From positions 1 to 9,269 of the forward strand of contig USCN01000041.1 of assembly GCA_900553165.1 (NCBI GenBank): 9,269 nt of DNA, written 5' to 3'. Origin of the DNA: an uncultured Collinsella sp. (lineage in GTDB: Bacteria; Actinomycetota; Coriobacteriia; Coriobacteriales; Coriobacteriaceae). Each line of letters opens with the position of its first letter. Position 1 is the stretch's first letter. This document shows positions 5,701 through 9,269 of this stretch, in pieces. The position numbers were made by a program, and so were the translations under genes. The notes under the pieces were generated by a model. It was given only the letters and a program-made list of their open reading frames with translations, ran no database searches and was not told the DNA's origin.

Positions 5701-7070
5701 TAGCGCGGCTCGCCCACAACGGAGCCGGACAAATACCAGGTCTTGGCAACGTCGACATCAACATCAACGATCTTGCCAACAAGCTGATCGATGCTGTAAC
5801 CCTCGGGGATAGGCGCATGCACGGTCTGATTCTTGGGACTCTTGCCCAGCAGGACCGCGTCGTTCTTTTTACTCGTTCCCTCAATGAGCGCCGGCACCAC
5901 AGTATGAAGCTCACCCTGGTTATACTCGTGTGCCGTGGTCTCGATAACCTTAACCAGGCGGTTGAAACGCTCGAGAATAACCTCATGCGGCGTAGGATCG
6001 TCAATCTCTGCGGCCGGGGTACCGGCGCGCTTGGAATAGATGAAGGTATAGGCCTGAGCATAGCGGACCGTCTCGGCAAGTGAGAGCGTCTGCTCAAAGT
6101 CTTCTTCAGTCTCGCCCGGGAAGCCAACGATAATGTCGGTCGAGAGTGCGATATCGGGCATACGGTTGCGAATGCGATCGACCAAGCCCAAATAGTCCTC
6201 GCGTGTATAACGGCGATTCATCTCTTTGAGGATACGCGTGGAGCCCGACTGAACGGCCAAGTGAAGCTGCGGCATGACGGCGGGCGTCTCGGCCATGGCG
6301 TCGATGGTCTCGGGCAGCAGATCCTTAGGATGAGAAGAGGTAAAGAAGATACGCTCCACACCCGTATCGCCCACGGCACGCAACAGGTCGGCAAAGCGCG
6401 GCTTGCCAAACAGATCGCGACCATAGGAGTTGACGTTTTGACCCAGCAGCGTAACCTCACGCACGCCCTGGCGTACTAGACCGGTCACCTCGTCGACAAT
6501 CTCATCGAAAGGACGGCTCTTTTCGCGACCGCGCACATACGGCACGATGCAATAGGTGCAGAAATTGTTGCAGCCCGTCATGATGGGGACCCAGGCGTGA
6601 TACTGGGTCTCACGATGCCACGGCATGCTCATAGCATCCGTGTCCTCGTGTTCATTGGTGCGGATATGACGCTTGCCATCAAGGAACGCCTCGGCAATGA
6701 GCTCGGCCACATGTGCGATGGAATGCGTGCCAAAGATAACATTGACGTTATCGACGTTGGTGAGCAGGCCCTCGCCATCACGCTGCGCAATGCAGCCGCC
6801 CACGGCAACCACACGCTTGCCCGAAGGCGAAGGCGGCAGGCTTTTGCAGGAATTGCACTGACCGTACAGGCGAGTATCGGCGGCCTCGCGCACGCAGCAT
6901 GTCATGAAGACAACAATATCGGCATGCTCGGGATCGAGCGCCATGAGGCAACCATACGAATCGAGCAGACCGCTCACGCGCTCAGAGTCGTGCTGATTCA
7001 TCTGGCAGCCAAAGGTGCGGATAAAGTAGGTTTTACCGGCAAGAATATCGCGTACGGAACGCTGGTCCAT
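5700..7070 (-). CDS. miaB: tRNA-2-methylthio-N6-dimethylallyladenosine synthase MiaB
   Basis: MiaB is a radical-SAM methylthiotransferase that turns i6A37 of tRNA into ms2i6A37. The 456-residue protein has the N-terminal MTTase domain with an auxiliary cluster at Cys22 (FGCQMNQHDSE), Cys58 (TCCVREAAD) and Cys93 (GGCIAQ), the radical-SAM cluster Cys167-x3-Cys171-x2-Cys174 (GCNNFCTYCIVPYVRG), and a C-terminal TRAM domain in about the last 70 residues. An additional Cys72-x2-Cys75 pair (QCNSCK) follows the RLYG segment. The start at 7070 is chosen because AGGA then lies 9 nt upstream; the ATG six bases earlier would be only 3 nt away. The open frame extends 65 codons further up, but those residues overlap spoVS and have no family character. 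It follows the SpoVS-family gene by 49 nt. Confidence 0.96.
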   Translation of the reverse strand: MDQRSVRDILAGKTYFIRTFGCQMNQHDSERVSGLLDSYGCLMALDPEHADIVVFMTCCVREAADTRLYGQCNSCKSLPPSPSGKRVVAVGGCIAQRDGEGLLTNVDNVNVIFGTHSIAHVAELIAEAFLDGKRHIRTNEHEDTDAMSMPWHRETQYHAWVPIMTGCNNFCTYCIVPYVRGREKSRPFDEIVDEVTGLVRQGVREVTLLGQNVNSYGRDLFGKPRFADLLRAVGDTGVERIFFTSSHPKDLLPETIDAMAETPAVMPQLHLAVQSGSTRILKEMNRRYTREDYLGLVDRIRNRMPDIALSTDIIVGFPGETEEDFEQTLSLAETVRYAQAYTFIYSKRAGTPAAEIDDPTPHEVILERFNRLVKVIETTAHEYNQGELHTVVPALIEGTSKKNDAVLLGKSPKNQTVHAPIPEGYSIDQLVGKIVDVDVDVAKTWYLSGSVVGEPR

Positions 7071-7119
7071 GTGCATAAGTCCTAACGATGGAAGGGAGGC
7101 GAATCGAGGCAAGCAGAAG

Positions 7120-7437
7120 CTATGCCACAGGTTTAACATCATCCATGACGACGTTATCCATAGCAGCTCGATTGATCTGGTGAACGTAGATAGAAAGGCG
7201 GATGGCCGTGCGCGACTCCCCGTTAATGAGGATGTCGGAGAACACGGGCGCGCAGGAAATATCAAAACCGGTTGGAATCAAAAAACCGCGCGCGATAGCC
7301 ACGGCCTTAATGGCCTGGTTGACAGCACCGGCGCCGACACACTGGATGTTGACGGGTACACCATCCTTGACCATGCCGGCGATGGCGCCGGCAACGGACG
7401 CGGGCGATGATTTGCTTGATACCTTCAGGCAATCCAT
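7120..7437 (-). CDS. SpoVS-family (Alba-like) protein
   Basis: The 105-residue product starts MDCLKVSSKSSPASVAGAIAG and contains the hallmark AGAVNQAIKAVAIARGFL stretch (35-52) and GESRTAIRL (73-81), so it is a clear stage V sporulation protein S family member, a small Alba-fold, probably nucleic-acid-binding protein. Bacillus SpoVS is about 86 residues; this one carries an extra C-terminal tail of about 20 residues (HQINRAAMDNVVMDDVKPVA). The start is set by AGGAG 7 nt upstream; the frame is open for another 25 codons but those lack similarity. Nothing else in the window concerns sporulation, and Collinsella-type bacteria do not sporulate, so a role in RNA or nucleoid biology next to rny and miaB is the more likely reading. 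The name spoVS would mislead about function. Confidence 0.92.
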   Translation of the reverse strand: MDCLKVSSKSSPASVAGAIAGMVKDGVPVNIQCVGAGAVNQAIKAVAIARGFLIPTGFDISCAPVFSDILINGESRTAIRLSIYVHQINRAAMDNVVMDDVKPVA

Positions 7438-7478
7438 GAAGAAACTCCTGCGTTTAAAAGTACGTTTTAACTGCAATA

Positions 7479-7507
7479 ACTGTATCGTACCGAGTGGACT
7501 CGGTAAA
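7479..7507 (-). promoter_or_regulatory. Weak candidate promoter with palindrome upstream of the SpoVS-family gene
   Basis: On the minus strand, TTTACC (7502-7507) and TACAGT (7479-7484) are 17 bp apart, each 4 of 6 to consensus. The spacer and -35 overlap a perfect 7-bp inverted repeat, TACCGAG/CTCGGTA with a 4-nt loop (7488-7505). No T run follows the stem, so it is not a terminator; an operator or a processing hairpin in a longer transcript are both possible. This is the only gap longer than 50 nt in the leftward series. Confidence 0.3.
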
Positions 7508-7511
7508 GGCA

Positions 7512-8597
7512 CTATTCCTCTTTGGCAAGATCGAAGGTCACGGTGATTCGATCACGCGAAACGCGAATCTTTGGGTCGCCGCAAAGGTTGAGATAGTACC
7601 TGGCGGCAAGGTCATTAAAGTCGCGCTCCACAGCACGCGAAAACTGTGCCATGTCATCCTTGGCAATACGTAGCCCGCGACGATCCTTCGCGAGATCGAC
7701 AGGAGCCGGCGCATGAGAAGACGAATCACGCTCGCGCAGCAGACGCGCGGTCACACCGCGAACGGGCTTAATCTGCCCTGCCAAAATGCGATGAGCCGTG
7801 CGCTCGGACATCTCAAGACCCAAACCCGAACAGATGCGGATAAAGTCCTCGGCATCGGAGGCAAGACCTAAACGGTCGACAACCGGAAGCTCGCTCTCGT
7901 CATCAATGAACAGGAGACGCGACGTATCGAGCCGACTTGACGCCTGAGCATAAAGGGTCGCGGCAATCTCAGACGGAGAACCAAGATAGACATCGCAACC
8001 ACGCAACTCCTCGAGCGCAAACTCACAAGCAGCGCGAATAATATTATGCGGACCGCGAGCACAGACATAACGTCCGTCCTCATCCTTGACGGCCTGGGGC
8101 CAGCTGGACTGATCGGCACGTTCACTGAGGCGGTCTGCCGCAACGCTCACCTTAAAGGCTGAACCAAGATCGACGCCGGACGTGACCACACGGGCCTCGT
8201 CGGTGTTCTGCTTGATCGAAAACAATGCCATGCCACGACCGTGAACGCCCCAACGGTCCATCTTCATGCTCTCGAGCTTGGAGGTAACACGGGCATCAAA
8301 GATTCGCTCTTGCATATCCTGTGGAACGCCCGAACCGTTATCCAGAAAGACAAGTGTGCGGACGCCATCTTCCTTAGTCGTGGCGAGATAAACCTTGTCG
8401 GCGCCAGCATCGCGAGCATTACGGAGCATTTCGATGACGATATCCTCGACATGCTGAATGTCGTGCTTTGCCTGGCGACGCTCGGCCTCCGAAACGCGGA
8501 GGCGGACATACCCCTCGCCAAGGTTCTCCTCGACGCGAAGGTTGCCCTCCCCCGACATCGACGCGATAAATGAGATGAGCTCGTTCGCGTCGCTCAT
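7512..8597 (-). CDS. Stand-alone MutL-like GHKL ATPase of unknown function
   Basis: This 361-residue protein begins with a GHKL (histidine kinase/Hsp90/MutL) ATP-binding domain. Motif I is EMLRNARDAGAD (56-67; Glu56 as possible general base, Asn60 for Mg), motif II is DNGSG (86-90), then VTSKL (104-108) and GVHGRGMALFSI (117-128). The TSKL element and the GxRGxALxSI-like lid are particular to MutL among GHKL proteins. The following ~230 residues do not show MutL's C-terminal endonuclease/dimerisation features that I can recognise. They include a helical stretch at about 240-290 and end in a strand-rich tail (KIRVSRDRITVTFDL). No membrane segment or phospho-acceptor domain is seen. The ATG is one base after the rny stop with no good ribosome site, so translation probably depends on rny. 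The partner and substrate are unknown; the context suggests RNA metabolism or a regulatory ATPase switch. Confidence 0.85.
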   Translation of the reverse strand: MSDANELISFIASMSGEGNLRVEENLGEGYVRLRVSEAERRQAKHDIQHVEDIVIEMLRNARDAGADKVYLATTKEDGVRTLVFLDNGSGVPQDMQERIFDARVTSKLESMKMDRWGVHGRGMALFSIKQNTDEARVVTSGVDLGSAFKVSVAADRLSERADQSSWPQAVKDEDGRYVCARGPHNIIRAACEFALEELRGCDVYLGSPSEIAATLYAQASSRLDTSRLLFIDDESELPVVDRLGLASDAEDFIRICSGLGLEMSERTAHRILAGQIKPVRGVTARLLRERDSSSHAPAPVDLAKDRRGLRIAKDDMAQFSRAVERDFNDLAARYYLNLCGDPKIRVSRDRITVTFDLAKEE

Positions 8598-8598
8598 G

Positions 8599-9269
8599 TT
8601 ATTTAGCGATATCGACAGCGCGGCTCTCGCGAATCACGACGACGCGCACCTGACCGGGATACTCCATCTCTTCCTCGATCTGATGGGCGATATCGTGAGC
8701 CAGGACCGTGGACTGGGCATCGGAGATCTTATCCGGCTGAACCATGACGTGGACCTCGCGACCAGCCTGCATGGCATAGGTACGCTCGACGCCGTCATGA
8801 GAGTTGGCGATCTCCTCGAGCTTCTCAAGACGCTTGATGTAGTTCTCGGCAGACTCGCGACGGGCACCGGGGCGAGAGGCAGAGACAGCATCGGCGGCCT
8901 GTACCAGGACATCGAGCACCGTGTTGGGATCGACGTCGGCATGGTGAGCCTCGATAGCATGGACGATAACGGGCTTCTCGCCATAACGGCGGGCAAGCTC
9001 GGCGCCAATAACGGCATGCGGGCCCTCGACGTCATGGTCGATTGCCTTGCCCAGGTCGTGCAGCAGGCCGGCGCGTTTGGCGGTCACAACGTCCAGGCCA
9101 AGCTCGGAAGCCATCATGCCGCACAGATCAGAGACCTCGAGGGAGTGCTGAAGCACGTTCTGACCAAAAGAAGTACGGTAGCGCAGGGCACCAAGGGTCT
9201 TGACGATCTCGGGGTGCAGGTCGTGGATACCGGTATCGAAGGCAGCCTGCTCGCCAGCCTCGCGCACGC
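8599..9269 (-). CDS. rny: Ribonuclease Y, C-terminal part (5' end outside window)
   Basis: RNase Y is a membrane-anchored endoribonuclease that starts mRNA decay in many Gram-positive bacteria. Only the last 223 residues are present; the N-terminal membrane helix, coiled coil and KH domain lie beyond the window edge. The visible part opens with the family segment [19 protein letters not shown] and [17 protein letters not shown], then the HD metal site: His41 in QHSLEV, His70-Asp71 in LLHDLGKA, the EAHHAD at 107-111 and Asp126 in [17 protein letters not shown]. It ends with [21 protein letters not shown], a typical RNase Y C-terminus, so the gene is intact at this end. The GTG at 9267 is an internal valine codon, not a start. 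The GHKL ATPase gene begins one base after its stop. Confidence 0.96.
   Translation of the reverse strand, partial: VREAGEQAAFDTGIHDLHPEIVKTLGALRYRTSFGQNVLQHSLEVSDLCGMMASELGLDVVTAKRAGLLHDLGKAIDHDVEGPHAVIGAELARRYGEKPVIVHAIEAHHADVDPNTVLDVLVQAADAVSASRPGARRESAENYIKRLEKLEEIANSHDGVERTYAMQAGREVHVMVQPDKISDAQSTVLAHDIAHQIEEEMEYPGQVRVVVIRESRAVDIAK

Noticed and set aside
5475..6083. Plus-strand 202-codon open frame antisense to miaA and miaB
   Set aside because: It mirrors two well-supported genes on the other strand, with no motif or ribosome site.
7071..7265. Longer miaB start adding 65 codons
   Set aside because: It overlaps the SpoVS-family gene out of frame and the residues look unlike any MiaB N-terminus; a ribosome site supports 7070.
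7488..7505. Terminator between the GHKL ATPase gene and the SpoVS-family gene
   Set aside because: The 7-bp stem is perfect, but on the minus strand it is followed by ACGATAC rather than a T run.
7438..7512. Longer SpoVS-family start adding 25 codons
   Set aside because: AGGAG stands 7 nt before the ATG at 7437, which is where the family N-terminus begins; the added residues are low-information.

Overview
The window looks like a chromosomal segment from a Coriobacteriia-type actinobacterium, most likely Collinsella or a close relative. This is an inference from gene content, moderate-to-high GC, the nrdR/LysM/lexA arrangement, a SpoVS-like gene and the transposase type; no rRNA or other taxonomic marker is present.

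Left edge (1-583): the 5' part of a transposase with an N-terminal zinc ribbon (minus strand, running off the window) is followed by a gene-free stretch of about 360 bp. That stretch holds two near-identical 17-bp repeats exactly 90 bp apart, a minus-strand intrinsic terminator between them, and a striking 29-bp-arm inverted repeat (465-567) just downstream of dut.

SOS and nucleotide block (584-3488): two divergent units share a control region of about 160 bp. Leftward runs a membrane-anchored LysM protein (YneA/ChiZ/DivS-like), then nrdR (repressor of ribonucleotide reductase genes), then dut (dUTPase). Rightward runs lexA, then a DUF1624-type multispanning membrane protein whose start codon overlaps the lexA stop. 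The control region has three LexA-box-like palindromes (CGAAC-N4-GTTCG type) spaced exactly 28 bp apart. The middle one fills the spacer of a strong leftward promoter (TTGACA/GATAAT). The picture is a DNA-damage response unit joining LexA autoregulation, a probable division inhibitor and dNTP-pool control.

RNA-processing block (3473-9269, all minus strand): in transcription order this is rny (RNase Y, C-terminal part only), a stand-alone MutL-like GHKL ATPase of unknown role, a SpoVS-family gene, miaB, miaA and hflX. Spacing is tight (1 nt, 74 nt, 49 nt, then two 1-nt TAATG overlaps). The order resembles the rny/spoVS/miaB/miaA/hflX neighbourhood of Firmicutes, with the GHKL gene as the unexplained member. 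hflX converges on the lexA unit and overlaps its last gene tail-to-tail by 16 bp.

The best candidates for something undescribed are the MutL-like ATPase coupled to rny, the coupling of a DUF1624 membrane protein to lexA, and the evenly spaced three-operator SOS region.
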